A stretch of 64,000 nucleotides of DNA from Halostella limicola (GCF_003675875.1 NZ_RCDI01000004.1:248001-312000), one strand, 5' to 3'; shown: positions 1-8,911, counted from the first letter of the stretch. The notes: a model not told the origin generated them from the letters alone. Translations and numbers: made by a program.

Positions 1-2
1 AA

Positions 3-68
3 CAGGTCGGTCTTGACGCACCGCACCCGCCAGAACCGGGCGCGCTCGAACTGAAGGGCCCAGCATGA
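3..68 (+). CDS. 3' end of an upstream gene, possibly ParA-type partition ATPase (partial)
   Basis: An open frame enters from the left edge and ends at TGA 66-68. It encodes 21 residues ending GALELKGPA. The stop overlaps the start of the next gene in an ATGA, which is usual for translationally coupled haloarchaeal genes. The next gene has the look of the small acidic protein that often follows parA on haloarchaeal plasmids, so a ParA C-terminus is a reasonable guess. Too little of the protein is visible to prove it. Confidence 0.45.
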   Translation, partial: QVGLDAPHPPEPGALELKGPA

Positions 69-484
69 CGGGGTTCAAGGATGGTGCGGCATCGGACTCT
101 CCCTTTGGGAGCGATGACGATAATGACGAGGGGGACGACGGGGACGGGTTACAAACTGAAACCACTGAGAACAACACCGATGCCGGTAATGATCAACCCT
201 CAGGTACCGATAATTCGAACGACGAGAAGGAAAGGCCAAGCTCTGACGGTTTGCCTTGGATCTACCAGCGAAACAGCATTACTGACGGCCGCGAGAAGAC
301 GGTCCAGCTCCATCTTCAATCGTCGACACTGGACGAACAGCGAGAGGCAAAAGCGGGCGTTGAGCAACGTCTTGGGGAATCAGTGAAGAAAGCAGACCTT
401 CGCGAGGCGGCCCTCCTAGTTGGCCTGGAAAATTTGGACGAGGTCGCGTCGACTCTGAGAGAGTGGGGCTACGATATTGATTGA
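65..484 (+). CDS. Acidic protein downstream of putative parA; partition-associated type
   Basis: A 139-residue protein. The first ~60 residues are low-complexity and rich in Asp, Glu, Asn and Ser. The last ~75 residues form a compact part starting at WIYQRNSITDGR and ending in EVASTLREWGYDID, with a predicted helical section (KKADLREAALLVGL). This layout, a disordered acidic head with a short conserved tail, resembles small proteins encoded after parA on haloarchaeal plasmids. That is remembered family knowledge, not tested here. Translation is probably coupled to the upstream gene through the 4-base ATGA overlap. A role as DNA-binding or ParA-partner protein is inference. Confidence 0.6.
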   Translation: MTGFKDGAASDSPFGSDDDNDEGDDGDGLQTETTENNTDAGNDQPSGTDNSNDEKERPSSDGLPWIYQRNSITDGREKTVQLHLQSSTLDEQREAKAGVEQRLGESVKKADLREAALLVGLENLDEVASTLREWGYDID

Positions 485-844
485 TGAGCTAAAACCGTAG
501 ACATACACCTCATACAACTGGCGTTTCTGTGGGTGGTATCGATATAGGTAGGAGAAGGATCTCTTATTCGATTTCGTCAGAAGAAACGAACACCTATGAA
601 ATTATTTACTCTTTAGATCAGTTTCTGTTGAGTAAATCAGATTGTATTCTGTTCCTATAACCTCTCTTCAGCACCATTTTACGGCCCTATTCATGTAATC
701 GTCCCTGCCCCATTCAATAGGCCCATAAGGTCGCCTGCGTCATGACGTACTGGTCTTTACAGTCGTATTTCCGTAATCTGTAGTCTCACGTGTTTCTCTT
801 CTCTTTTAAAAAGAAACCCGAACGATAGTTATGATATTGAACTA

Positions 845-863
845 TATTTCGATATACGAAATA
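845..863. promoter_or_regulatory. Palindrome TATTTCG-N5-CGAAATA, copy 1
   Basis: Perfect inverted repeat with 7-base arms and a 5-base ATATA centre. It shares its core TTTCG-N5-CGAAA with three further sites before the IclR gene at 1393. Spaced dyads of this size suit a dimeric winged-helix regulator. Assignment to the IclR protein is inference. Confidence 0.55.
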
Positions 864-952
864 CAGTGAATACGACTCCCCATATCAGTCATTGTGATAA
901 TTTTACAAATTTCTATGGCCCAATCGATTGTTAGGTGTTGCCATGGATCTTG

Positions 953-967
953 TTTCGACTCTCGAAA
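953..967. promoter_or_regulatory. Palindrome TTTCG-N5-CGAAA, copy 2
   Basis: Perfect 5-base arms around ACTCT. The outer bases no longer pair, so this is a weaker member of the same motif set as the sites at 845, 1266 and 1344. Confidence 0.45.
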
Positions 968-1265
968 TCATTCGTAAGTATAGTTAGTAGTAGAGATCGC
1001 CTCTCCTCTGAAACTCGCAATAGAGATCTCCTTCATAGAGAGTCCTGTGAGCGGTATCTGAGTTACTGGGAGGGAAGTCGTTTCGAGAGAGGAAGTTATG
1101 TTCGCACAGCGCTGCTGTGACCTGTTTCTTCCTTTCGTTCTTTAAGCCAATTCGCATCTACGAAACAGAGGCGACTTAGACCTAATTAGGTTCTTTTTCG
1201 ACAATCTCACCGTATACTGGGCTCTTTGTGCTCCTTATTGCGTCTCTGATATTCCCCTTCAGGGG

Positions 1266-1286
1266 GTATTTCGCTCCTCGAAATAC
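1266..1286. promoter_or_regulatory. Palindrome GTATTTCG-N5-CGAAATAC, copy 3
   Basis: The longest copy, with perfect 8-base arms around CTCCT, about 107 bases before the IclR start. It has the same core and same 5-base spacing as copies 1, 2 and 4. It is the best candidate for an IclR operator. Confidence 0.6.
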
Positions 1287-1343
1287 CTAAACTGGCTGAA
1301 AATTTTCTATAAAACCCCTCATGAGTGAGTGGCTGAGACAATC

Positions 1344-1362
1344 TATTTCGATGAGCGAAACA
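1344..1362. promoter_or_regulatory. Palindrome TATTTCG-N5-CGAAACA, copy 4
   Basis: Arms TATTTCG and CGAAACA around ATGAG, with one outer mismatch. It lies 30 bases before the IclR start codon, close to where the transcript start would be expected. That position fits autorepression, which is inference. Confidence 0.55.
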
Positions 1363-1392
1363 ACTATGTCATATACTCCCATGTGATGAACT

Positions 1393-2223
1393 ATGCAACC
1401 GAAAAAAACGGCGGAGACGATAGAAACAACCGAACGATCACTCGATATCGTCCGTGAGGTACAGGAACAGGGAGGTGCGACTATCGGGGAGATCGCGGCA
1501 GAGTTTGATATCTCGAAAAGTACAGCTTACAAGCATCTTGCGACACTAAATTCACGTGGCTATCTCGTTAAAGAGGGTGATCGATACCAGATTGGCCTGA
1601 AGTTTGCGAACCGGGGCGAGTACGCAAGAGCTCGGAAGCCAGGCTATCGAATAGCGGCCAGAAAAGTCGATGAACTAGCAGAGCGGACAGACGAAGAGGT
1701 GGACTTTGTTGTTGAGAATGATGGTCGGGCCATGACGGTCCATCTCTCGTACGACCCAAATAATCCCTATCAGGAGAAGAGCGTCGACCAATCTAACAAG
1801 CACTGGCGGACAGGAACGTACTATAACCTCCATTGTATCGCAGCAGGCAAAGCAGTACTTAGTACGCTTCCAGATGAGGAGATCGAGGCGATAATCGAAA
1901 GGTGGGGACTGCCAGAGCGAACTAATCAGACAATCACCGACCCCGAGGAGCTGTACGACGAAATCGAAACAATTCGCGATAGGGGTTGGGCATACTCAGA
2001 AGGCGAATACGTGGAAGGACTCGCAGCAATCGCAATGCCAGTTTACGAGCCAAATGGGGATCCACTTGGTGCGTTAGCCGTGAACGGTCCGGCCTACAAT
2101 CTTCAAGGAGAGACTCGCTATGATGAGATCCGGAAGGTGTTATCCGATGTTGTTGCATCGTTCGAAGCTGAATTAGAGGATGTCGACTATCCTGATTCGT
2201 TCGCTGAAGGCCGTATGCTGTAG
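1393..2223 (+). CDS. IclR family transcriptional regulator
   Basis: A 276-residue protein of usual IclR length. Residues ~12-70 form the winged helix; the recognition part reads SKSTAYKHLATLNSRGYL. Residues ~85-260 form the effector-binding domain, with a segment like AAGKAVLSTLPDEEI that matches the IclR ligand domain. It stands at the left edge of a catabolic cluster (2.9-20 kb) in which it is the only obvious regulator, so it probably senses the cluster substrate or an intermediate. Four TTTCG-N5-CGAAA dyads lie upstream and may be its own operators. The effector is unknown. Confidence 0.88.
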   Translation: MQPKKTAETIETTERSLDIVREVQEQGGATIGEIAAEFDISKSTAYKHLATLNSRGYLVKEGDRYQIGLKFANRGEYARARKPGYRIAARKVDELAERTDEEVDFVVENDGRAMTVHLSYDPNNPYQEKSVDQSNKHWRTGTYYNLHCIAAGKAVLSTLPDEEIEAIIERWGLPERTNQTITDPEELYDEIETIRDRGWAYSEGEYVEGLAAIAMPVYEPNGDPLGALAVNGPAYNLQGETRYDEIRKVLSDVVASFEAELEDVDYPDSFAEGRML

Positions 2224-2509
2224 CTTTCGGAGAGAAGAATTGGAACGATCTATTGCTTTCCCTCGAGAACAGATAATACGTCCAAGAGGGTGAAATGAAT
2301 ACTGGTCAGGTCAGGGTAGTGTCTTAAGTGAACCTCCCAGCAATAAGACCATCTCTTCTGTGAGTTGACCTAAACTACAATTTTTTGTTGGAGGTGGTTG
2401 TACGATTCACTATGACTGAGATCGTGACGAATAGATGCCCTATTCTGCCTGAAAGGAAAACTGAGAAAACTGACCAAGTTAGGGCAGCGATGAAAACGAG
2501 GACTGAGAC

Positions 2510-2926
2510 GTGATCGACACCGCGAGCGCGACTACCTATGCTTTTGGAGCAATGCTCCTTTACGGGGCTTGGAGTATCCTCGCCAATTACTCGTTAGAGC
2601 ATATGTCTGTGACGGCCGTACTGCTAGTCACCTATGTCGTCGCTCTTGGAGTAATATTCGCGCTTGACCCGGGTGTCACAGATGACATTCAGTTGGGGTG
2701 GGGCTTGGTGTTCGCGGTTGGCACTGGGATAGCACTTGCATTTGGAACTGTCCTCTACTACCAATCGGTGAGCATGGGTAAGTTGAGCATCATCCCCGCC
2801 ATTCCTGCCCTGTACTTCGTCGTTAGTACAGTCTATGGGATCACAATACTTGATGAATCTATGACGGCAATGCAACTTCTAGGGATCGTCATGGCCTGTG
2901 TTGCAGTCGGCCTATTAACGCAATAG
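2510..2926 (+). CDS. EamA/DMT-family small membrane transporter
   Basis: A 138-residue hydrophobic protein with four to five membrane segments, equal to a single EamA domain. The motif WSILANYSLEHMS near the start and ALYFVVSTVYGI near residue 103 are typical of this fold. Single-domain forms act as dimers. The start is a GTG at 2510; an ATG at codon 15 is an alternative but would cut into the first membrane helix. Its position between the IclR regulator and the acyl-CoA genes suggests it moves a metabolite of that pathway, either in or out. Substrate is unknown. Confidence 0.7.
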   Translation: MIDTASATTYAFGAMLLYGAWSILANYSLEHMSVTAVLLVTYVVALGVIFALDPGVTDDIQLGWGLVFAVGTGIALAFGTVLYYQSVSMGKLSIIPAIPALYFVVSTVYGITILDESMTAMQLLGIVMACVAVGLLTQ

Positions 2927-2931
2927 CGGAT

Positions 2932-3738
2932 CTACATACCTGACCACTCAGGGTCGCGATCCTCCTCGAAAGCGGCAACACCCTCTGCATGGTCATCCGT
3001 CCAGAGGAGTGGTTGGTAGGCTTGGAGTTCATAATCAAGTCCCTCCGCGCGAGACATTCCTTTTGTTGTATTGACCACGTTCTTGGTTGCACGGACGGCC
3101 AGTGGGGGCTTGGAAGTAAGTTTGTCCACGAAATCTGAGACTCGGTGCTCAAAAGTGTCGACAGGGACGGCGTCAGTCAGAAGTCCGTCTTCCAGCGCGG
3201 TCTCAGCGTCAAGACGTTCCCCGGTCATACAGAGCTCTTTTGTCCGGGCCGGGCCCACGAGCGGTTGAAGACGTTGAGTTCCTCCACCAGAGGGGAATAG
3301 ACCAATATCTACTTCGGGAAAACCCAGTTCGCTACGCTCACTCGCGATTCGGAAGTCACAGGCTAGCGAAAGTTCCAGCCCAGCACCCAGACAATAACCA
3401 TCTATTTTCGCTATAACTGGCGCATCATAAGACTCGATAGCGCTGGTTGCAGTCCGCCAAGCACGTTCTTCCACAGGGTAGGTTTTCGCCTCAAATTGAG
3501 AGACATCGTAACCGGCGGAAAAGGCGCGGTCGCCAGCGCCCTGAATCACTACGGCACGGACGGCTACGCCGTCTCCCTCGTCATCTCGATCACGACAAAT
3601 CTCGATAGCATCTGCGATACCCTCTAGCATAGTGTTTGAGAGGGCGTTCAGTTTGTCTGTTCGATCGAAGGTCAGGGTAGCCACCCCTCGGTCAACGTCA
3701 AAATCAAACCGGAGGTGATCACTTTCGAGGTTCGTCAC
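2932..3738 (-). CDS. Enoyl-CoA hydratase/isomerase (crotonase) family protein
   Basis: Crotonase-fold enzyme expected to hydrate a 2-enoyl-CoA. Seen are the oxyanion-hole segment RAFSAGYDVS, the GAGLELSLACD segment and FPEVDIGLFPSGGGTQRL. Glu occurs at both positions used by true hydratases. I chose the GTG at 3738 (268 residues, VTNLESDHL...). An ATG at 3786 would add a basic 16-residue leader unlike this family. It is divergent from the VOC protein gene with a short gap and belongs with the acyl-CoA dehydrogenase and acyl-CoA synthetases nearby. The last bases meet the end of the DMT transporter gene. Confidence 0.85.
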   Translation of the reverse strand: MTNLESDHLRFDFDVDRGVATLTFDRTDKLNALSNTMLEGIADAIEICRDRDDEGDGVAVRAVVIQGAGDRAFSAGYDVSQFEAKTYPVEERAWRTATSAIESYDAPVIAKIDGYCLGAGLELSLACDFRIASERSELGFPEVDIGLFPSGGGTQRLQPLVGPARTKELCMTGERLDAETALEDGLLTDAVPVDTFEHRVSDFVDKLTSKPPLAVRATKNVVNTTKGMSRAEGLDYELQAYQPLLWTDDHAEGVAAFEEDRDPEWSGM

Positions 3739-3818
3739 AATACCGTGTGTATCGGGCAACAACAAAGGTCTTCTGCGGGGGAACACTCAAGGGGAATAGT
3801 CTGCTAACGGTAGGGTAG

Positions 3819-4286
3819 ATGACAGGCACTGACCCACCGACGGATGTCCGCGTGGACCACGTCGGCGTGGCTGTCGAGGATGTTATTGACGAATCGCTAT
3901 TCGACCTCCTAGGTGTATCGCTTGCGGACCGTGGTCTCGGTCCAGGTGAGGCTTTTCGATATCACTACTACGAACTTGGGGATGCCAGCCGTTTGGAACT
4001 CATTGAGCCAGTAGCAGATGAGTCGTTCCTGACGGACTATCTTGAACGCTATGGGGAGGGCGTCCACCACGTAACATTGGAGGTTGGCGATCTCGAAGAG
4101 ATGATCTCCCACCTCAGAGATCATGACGTACGCGTAGTCGATTACGAGGAACTCGACGAGTTCGTCAATGCCTTCGTGAGTCCGGCCGATGCAAACGGCG
4201 TCCTCTATCAGCTAGTTGAATACCATGAGTCGTTCGACAATCCGATCGGGGGTTGTGCCCTATCTCATGCAGCGTCACAGCACTGA
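3819..4286 (+). CDS. VOC-family protein, methylmalonyl-CoA epimerase-like
   Basis: A 155-residue protein with two beta-alpha-beta-beta-beta repeats of the vicinal oxygen chelate fold. Visible metal-ligand positions are His in DHVGVAVED, Glu in LELIEPV, His in GVHHVTLEV and Glu in LYQLVEY, the set seen in methylmalonyl-CoA epimerases. Those enzymes interconvert the R and S forms of methylmalonyl-CoA. The gene is divergent from an enoyl-CoA hydratase gene and precedes the importer genes. Within this cluster it could act on another 2-substituted acyl-CoA. Family call is firm, substrate is not. Confidence 0.75.
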   Translation: MTGTDPPTDVRVDHVGVAVEDVIDESLFDLLGVSLADRGLGPGEAFRYHYYELGDASRLELIEPVADESFLTDYLERYGEGVHHVTLEVGDLEEMISHLRDHDVRVVDYEELDEFVNAFVSPADANGVLYQLVEYHESFDNPIGGCALSHAASQH

Positions 4287-4396
4287 GGACCCCACGCTAC
4301 CAGAACAATTATGTTCCGGCCCCCGGTTTGGGATGACATGGAATGGCACAGTAAATGGACAAACGGTATTCGGGTCAGACCCGGTCAAGAGTAACT

Positions 4397-5521
4397 ATGG
4401 CAAAGCTACGCACCGAGAACTTGGTAAAGAGATTTGGTAACCTAGTCGCTGTTGACGATGTCTCGCTATCGGTTGAGGATGGTGAACTCTGGTGTCTGCT
4501 AGGTCCAAGTGGCTGTGGGAAGTCAACGACCCTACGGATGCTAGGAGGCCTCGATCAGCCAACTGACGGATCGATCCTCATTGGCGATGAAGAGGTCACG
4601 CAAGCCCAACCCTACAACCGAAACACTTCGATGGTGTTCCAGAGTTGGGCGCTATTCCCGCACAAGACGGTCCTTGAGAACGTCACATTCGGACTCAAGA
4701 TGGATGGAGTTGGGAAAGAAGAGCGAATCGAGCGTGCCGAGGAATATCTTGAGATGGTCCAAATGGGTGAGTTCACAGATTCATCGCCACGGGACCTGAG
4801 TGGTGGCCAGCAACAGCGTGTCGCACTCGCTCGGTCGCTGGCGATGGATCCAGACGTCCTCCTTCTGGACGAACCGTTATCGAATCTCGATAAGCGTCTG
4901 CGCGAGGAAATGCAGATTGAGCTCAAACGGATCCACGACGAACTGGACAAGACGATGGTCCACGTAACGCACGACCAGGACGAAGCGTTCACGCTAGCAG
5001 ACCGTATCGGGATCATGAACGCAGGCGAGCTCGTTCAAGTGGGTAAACCACGGGAAGTATACGCTAATCCGAAGAACCAATTCATCGAAGAGTTCCTAGG
5101 CGATACAAACTTCCTATCGACTACGGTGACGAAGGTTGGAGCTGACCGGATCGCTGTTAAGACGGAGAGCGGCGATAGTTTGGATATCCCTGTGTCCGAT
5201 GCGACTTCCGTCACAAAGGGAGACATAGTCACCGTCTCACTGCGCCCGGAGATCCTCTCCATCGAGACTGAGACTGCAACAACTACCAATGCAGTTCGCT
5301 CGGACGGTGCTGGCGGACAGAACTCGTTCCAAGGCGAAGTTACAACCGCGCTATATCGCGGTTCGTCTATCCGTCACTATCTGGATGTTGGCGGACAAGA
5401 ACTATTCATCGAACGGGACGTAGGTCGCGGTGAGAATCTTGGGTCGGGTGATGTCGTTACGATCACTTGGGACCCTGCCGATGTCCTTTGCTTTGACGAA
5501 AACGAGGAGCGACTTGCCTAA
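4397..5521 (+). CDS. ABC transporter ATP-binding protein, PotA-like
   Basis: A 374-residue ATPase of the spermidine/putrescine/iron (PotA/FbpC) class. Walker A GPSGCGKST is at 36-44, signature LSGGQQQR near 134-141, Walker B VLLLDEP near 154-160, followed by the switch HVTHDQDEA. A C-terminal TOBE-type part (about 230-374) is present. I used ATG 4397 because the sequence conserved in the family starts at MAKLRTENL; an in-frame ATG at 4355 would add 14 unrelated residues. It is followed after 2 bases by the first permease, so the three genes form one operon. The matching binding protein is at 11753-12895. Confidence 0.88.
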   Translation: MAKLRTENLVKRFGNLVAVDDVSLSVEDGELWCLLGPSGCGKSTTLRMLGGLDQPTDGSILIGDEEVTQAQPYNRNTSMVFQSWALFPHKTVLENVTFGLKMDGVGKEERIERAEEYLEMVQMGEFTDSSPRDLSGGQQQRVALARSLAMDPDVLLLDEPLSNLDKRLREEMQIELKRIHDELDKTMVHVTHDQDEAFTLADRIGIMNAGELVQVGKPREVYANPKNQFIEEFLGDTNFLSTTVTKVGADRIAVKTESGDSLDIPVSDATSVTKGDIVTVSLRPEILSIETETATTTNAVRSDGAGGQNSFQGEVTTALYRGSSIRHYLDVGGQELFIERDVGRGENLGSGDVVTITWDPADVLCFDENEERLA

Positions 5522-5523
5522 CG

Positions 5524-6435
5524 ATGAGCATCTCGAACCTTTCACCCATCGACCGATTCGGGCGACTGCTCCAACGGGGTTCGACCCGAGCAAAGCTACT
5601 GTTAGTTCCCCTGACCGTTTTCGAGACTATATTCTTCATAATTCCGCTATTATACCTTCTGCGGATCAGCCTCTATGAGCCTGCTTCCTCGGGCGCCTAC
5701 GTTGAGGGTACTTGGTCTACTACGAGCTATGTGAACATCGTTACATCATCGTTCATTCACGACATCCTCTTGTTCACGATCAAGCTAGCCGTCATCTCAA
5801 CGATTATCACGGTCGTCATCGCCTTCGCTTATGCCTATGCTATCTGGCGAGCTGGTGGAATCAAGCAGACTATCCTGCTGTTCGCGATGGTACTTCCACT
5901 CCTGACGACCCTCGTCGCGAAACTGTACGCGTGGGTGCTGTTGCTAACGCCCAATGGGACCGTCAACGAGTATCTGCTCAGCGCAGGACTCATCAGTCAA
6001 CCAATGGAACTGATGAATAATTTCCTTGGGACGGTCATCGGTCAAGTGTATATCTGCCTGCCTTACGCCGTCCTCGCTATCTATAGCGTCATGAGTACCT
6101 TAGAGTGGGATACTGTAGAGGCGGCCCAAGACCTAGGTGCGAGTCGACCCCGTGCCGTGCTTGAGGTCGTCGTTCCGGGAGCAATGCCGGGCGTCGCCGT
6201 GGCTACGGTCATTACTTGGGCTTGGGGTGTTGGCGCCTACGCTGCGCCATCACTACTCGGCTCAAGTTCTGAGCGTACGTTTGCGATTGAGGTTGAGAAT
6301 CGCATGTTGTCTCAATTCAACTGGCCAGAGGCTAGCGCAATGGCCTTGCTGATCCTACTGTTCGTGTTAGTCAGCGTAATGTTGCTGTTCAACTTCCTGA
6401 ACCGCTACGGCGGGGGTGAACAGGCCAATGTTTGA
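5524..6435 (+). CDS. ABC transporter permease, PotB-like
   Basis: A 303-residue protein with six predicted membrane helices. The cytoplasmic EAA loop reads EAAQDLGASRPRAVLEVVVPG and docks on the ATPase. It is the first of two permeases in the operon 4397-7231. Similar permeases import spermidine, putrescine, iron or small organic acids, so the substrate cannot be read from this gene alone. The cluster context favours an amine, amino acid or organic acid that feeds the aminotransferase and decarboxylase. Confidence 0.85.
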   Translation: MSISNLSPIDRFGRLLQRGSTRAKLLLVPLTVFETIFFIIPLLYLLRISLYEPASSGAYVEGTWSTTSYVNIVTSSFIHDILLFTIKLAVISTIITVVIAFAYAYAIWRAGGIKQTILLFAMVLPLLTTLVAKLYAWVLLLTPNGTVNEYLLSAGLISQPMELMNNFLGTVIGQVYICLPYAVLAIYSVMSTLEWDTVEAAQDLGASRPRAVLEVVVPGAMPGVAVATVITWAWGVGAYAAPSLLGSSSERTFAIEVENRMLSQFNWPEASAMALLILLFVLVSVMLLFNFLNRYGGGEQANV

Positions 6436-7231
6436 GCGAGAGAGGCTGGAGTCTTGGCTGTTCAAGGCTTTCTATGGCTTCGTAGTGCTCGGAATGTTAG
6501 CACCATTAGCTGTTGTAGTCTCAACCTCCGTGGCGAAGTCTGGTGATCTCACCTTCCCCCCGGAACAGATCGCATTTGTCTGGTACGAGGAGTTCCTCAA
6601 TGACAGACGGTGGATGCGAGCTCTGACCAATAGTGCCATCACTGCAACGGCTACTATGGTGCTTTCAACGACGCTCGGAGTTACAGCAGCCTTGGGTGTT
6701 CGTGGCGCTTCCTCCCGCTGGTCGAACGTGATTGTCCCCTTAGCGCTACTGCCGCTACTCATCCCAGCAGTCGTCATCGGTGTCACACTGCTCATGTTCC
6801 TCAGCGAGTTCCAGCTTCAGCAGACCCATCTCGGCATTGTGCTGGCCCACTCCTTATGGGCCACGCCACTGGTGTTCTTCATCATGCAGGCCGTTCTCAC
6901 TCGATTAGACTGGCAATTGCGTGACGCTAGTATGGATCTGGGTGCTGGACCGCTGCGAACCTTCGGCGAGATCATTCTCCCGAACATCCGTCACGGTATC
7001 ATGGCGTCGGCTATCATCGCGTTTATCATCAGCCTACAGGAGTTCATAATGGCGCTGTTCCTGTCGGGCTACGCTACGAGAACCGTCCCGGTGCTGGCTT
7101 GGACATCACTTCGCCAATCGCTGAGTCCGCTGATTAGTGTCGTGACGACGGTGTTGATTCTGGCAGCTCTTGCGCTATTGATACCGGCGGCGTTCGTGCT
7201 TGGCCTTGAGCGACTCTCGAAGCAGCTCTAA
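6428..7231 (+). CDS. ABC transporter permease, PotC-like
   Basis: A 267-residue permease with six predicted helices and the EAA-type loop DASMDLGAGPLRTFGEIILP. It overlaps the end of the first permease gene by 8 bases. I prefer ATG 6428 because GGGGGTGA lies at a suitable distance in front of it; a GTG at 6416 is also possible and would add four residues. With the PotB-like subunit it forms the membrane channel of the importer. Confidence 0.85.
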   Translation: MFERERLESWLFKAFYGFVVLGMLAPLAVVVSTSVAKSGDLTFPPEQIAFVWYEEFLNDRRWMRALTNSAITATATMVLSTTLGVTAALGVRGASSRWSNVIVPLALLPLLIPAVVIGVTLLMFLSEFQLQQTHLGIVLAHSLWATPLVFFIMQAVLTRLDWQLRDASMDLGAGPLRTFGEIILPNIRHGIMASAIIAFIISLQEFIMALFLSGYATRTVPVLAWTSLRQSLSPLISVVTTVLILAALALLIPAAFVLGLERLSKQL

Positions 7232-7273
7232 GGCAGGCACTCACTGTTTCTGAAAATCTCAGAAGAAGAGCGC

Positions 7274-8764
7274 TCAGACTTGCTCGCGGAGAGCCTCCCG
7301 GTCAACTTTTCCAACGTCGTTTAACGGGAACTCGTCAACGAAATGGATGTCGCGAGGGTGCTTGTAGGCAGCCAGACTCTCTAAGCAGTGGTTCTGGATA
7401 GCCGATGGTGACACGTCTTCGTCAGTCCGATAGACCACTGCAACCGGTTTCTGACCCTTGCGATCATCGTCACGTCCTACAACGACCGCGCGGTCGATTC
7501 CATTGAGTTCCTCTATCGTTGTTTCGACCTCCCGAGGGTAGACGTTGTGACCACCACAGATGATTGTGTCGTCCATTCGATCGAGGATATAAAGGAAATT
7601 GTCCGCATCTCGTTCAGCAATGTCGCCTGTGTGGAACCAACCGTCGGTAAACGCTTCGTCTGTCTGTTCGGGACGACGGTAGTACTCCTCCAATAGTGGC
7701 CGACCGCGGAGACGGAGTTCCCCCGGCTCTCCTGGGGACTGTTCTTCGCCTGTCTCTGGGTCGACGATACTCGCATCGATTAATGGATCCTCAATTTGGC
7801 CAACACTGGGGAGACGACGCTCACGGTGGCGGTCTTCCCAGATTCCAGCTATGAACGTCTCGGTCATGCCGTACCCATTGAGAACGGGACATCCCAGTAA
7901 GGCTTCGGAGCGCTCAATGAGATCGACAGTGACGTCGGAGCCTCCGATCACGGCGGTGTGCATGGCGTCTAAATCATAACTACCGTCGTCAACACGGAGC
8001 CAGTCTTGGAACATTGTCGGGACGCCCGAAAAGAGGTTAATGTCGTATCGGTCAGTGGCAGTAAGCGTTGCTTCCGGATCCCAGCCGTTAGTGAGAACAA
8101 CTGTGCCCCCGGATTTCAGGGTCGCAGTAATGATGCTCATGCCAGTACAGTGGTACGCCGGCATCGCAGCAAGGAACCGGTCCCCAGCAGTGAGCTCGTA
8201 GGAAATGGCACAAGCGTCGGAAACAGCGATGACAGTATCGTGAGTATGGACGGCACCTTTCGGATAGCCGGTCGTCCCTGAAGTGTACAGCAATAGAGCC
8301 CGGACATCGTCTTTGGTCTTGGGAACGAAATAATCGGCTGAAGCCTTACTTATCTCGTCGTGGAAATCGATGCAGTTGACGCCGCCATCGACAGTCAACC
8401 ATGTGGTCTCAGCCGGTGTATGGTCTCGAATGCGACTGGCGACATTTTGTGTCGTCAGGACTGTATCAGGCGACGCTTCCGGGAGAATATGGCCGAACTC
8501 GCCCTCCCGGTACTCCGGATTAATAGGCGCGATCATAGCCTCCCTCGCGAGACCGGCGAGTGTTCCCACTACGAACTCGTATGAGTTCGGGAGTGCAAGT
8601 GCAACGATGTCACCGTGGTCGATGCCATGGTTGGCCAGAACATTCGCGGCGCGTTTCACGTCATCTAGGAGTTCCTCGTAGGTCCACGTCTCCTCTCCAC
8701 GCCGTACGGCCACGGCTTGAGGCTGCGCCTGCGCCTGCAGACGCACGTAACTCACGTAGTTCAT
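7274..8764 (-). CDS. AMP-forming acyl-CoA synthetase (FadD-like)
   Basis: A 496-residue ANL-superfamily enzyme. It activates a carboxylic acid with ATP and joins it to CoA. The P-loop LLYTSGTTGYPKGAVHTH is near residues 158-175, the NGYGMTET motif near 293-300, TGWFHTGDIAERD follows near 385, and the C-terminal lysine region ends PLNDVGKVDREAL. Length fits medium- or aromatic-acid CoA ligases. It lies convergent to the importer operon and divergent from the acyl-CoA dehydrogenase gene, so it probably supplies that enzyme's substrate. A second, different ligase lies at 18379-20061. Confidence 0.85.
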   Translation of the reverse strand: MNYVSYVRLQAQAQPQAVAVRRGEETWTYEELLDDVKRAANVLANHGIDHGDIVALALPNSYEFVVGTLAGLAREAMIAPINPEYREGEFGHILPEASPDTVLTTQNVASRIRDHTPAETTWLTVDGGVNCIDFHDEISKASADYFVPKTKDDVRALLLYTSGTTGYPKGAVHTHDTVIAVSDACAISYELTAGDRFLAAMPAYHCTGMSIITATLKSGGTVVLTNGWDPEATLTATDRYDINLFSGVPTMFQDWLRVDDGSYDLDAMHTAVIGGSDVTVDLIERSEALLGCPVLNGYGMTETFIAGIWEDRHRERRLPSVGQIEDPLIDASIVDPETGEEQSPGEPGELRLRGRPLLEEYYRRPEQTDEAFTDGWFHTGDIAERDADNFLYILDRMDDTIICGGHNVYPREVETTIEELNGIDRAVVVGRDDDRKGQKPVAVVYRTDEDVSPSAIQNHCLESLAAYKHPRDIHFVDEFPLNDVGKVDREALREQV

Positions 8765-8844
8765 CAGTCGGTGTACAATGACAGTGAGCGGGCAATGTAT
8801 TAAACGTTAGTTCCTGTACGAAGCACTCAGCACCTCGGGCTCCT

Positions 8845-8911
8845 CTTCAGATAATTATAACTAATCTATCATTGTCCTACCGGTAGGTATAATTGAGAGT
8901 GGCGGTAACAC
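8845..8911 (+). promoter_or_regulatory. Promoter region of the acyl-CoA dehydrogenase gene
   Basis: Two archaeal TATA-like blocks are seen before the start at 8912: ATAATTATAAC at 8851-8861 and GGTATAATT at 8885-8893. The first is at a distance that would leave a short leader. No clear dyad repeat is present here. Confidence 0.35.

Larger units (their letters stand above)
485..1392. other. Long AT-rich non-coding stretch with repeated palindromes
   Basis: About 900 bases with no convincing gene. The only open frame of note (935-1120, 61 codons) has a basic, Ser/Arg-rich product unlike haloarchaeal proteins. The stretch holds several A+T-rich blocks (600-670, 800-900) and four copies of a TTTCG-N5-CGAAA palindrome, listed separately. 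It follows a possible partition gene and precedes an IclR regulator, so it may combine a control region with an origin- or centromere-like sequence. Only the palindromes are directly visible. Confidence 0.5.

Noticed and set aside
935-1120. 61-codon open frame between the acidic protein and IclR gene
   Set aside because: Product is basic and rich in Ser and Arg, unlike haloarchaeal proteins, and it overlaps the palindrome array.
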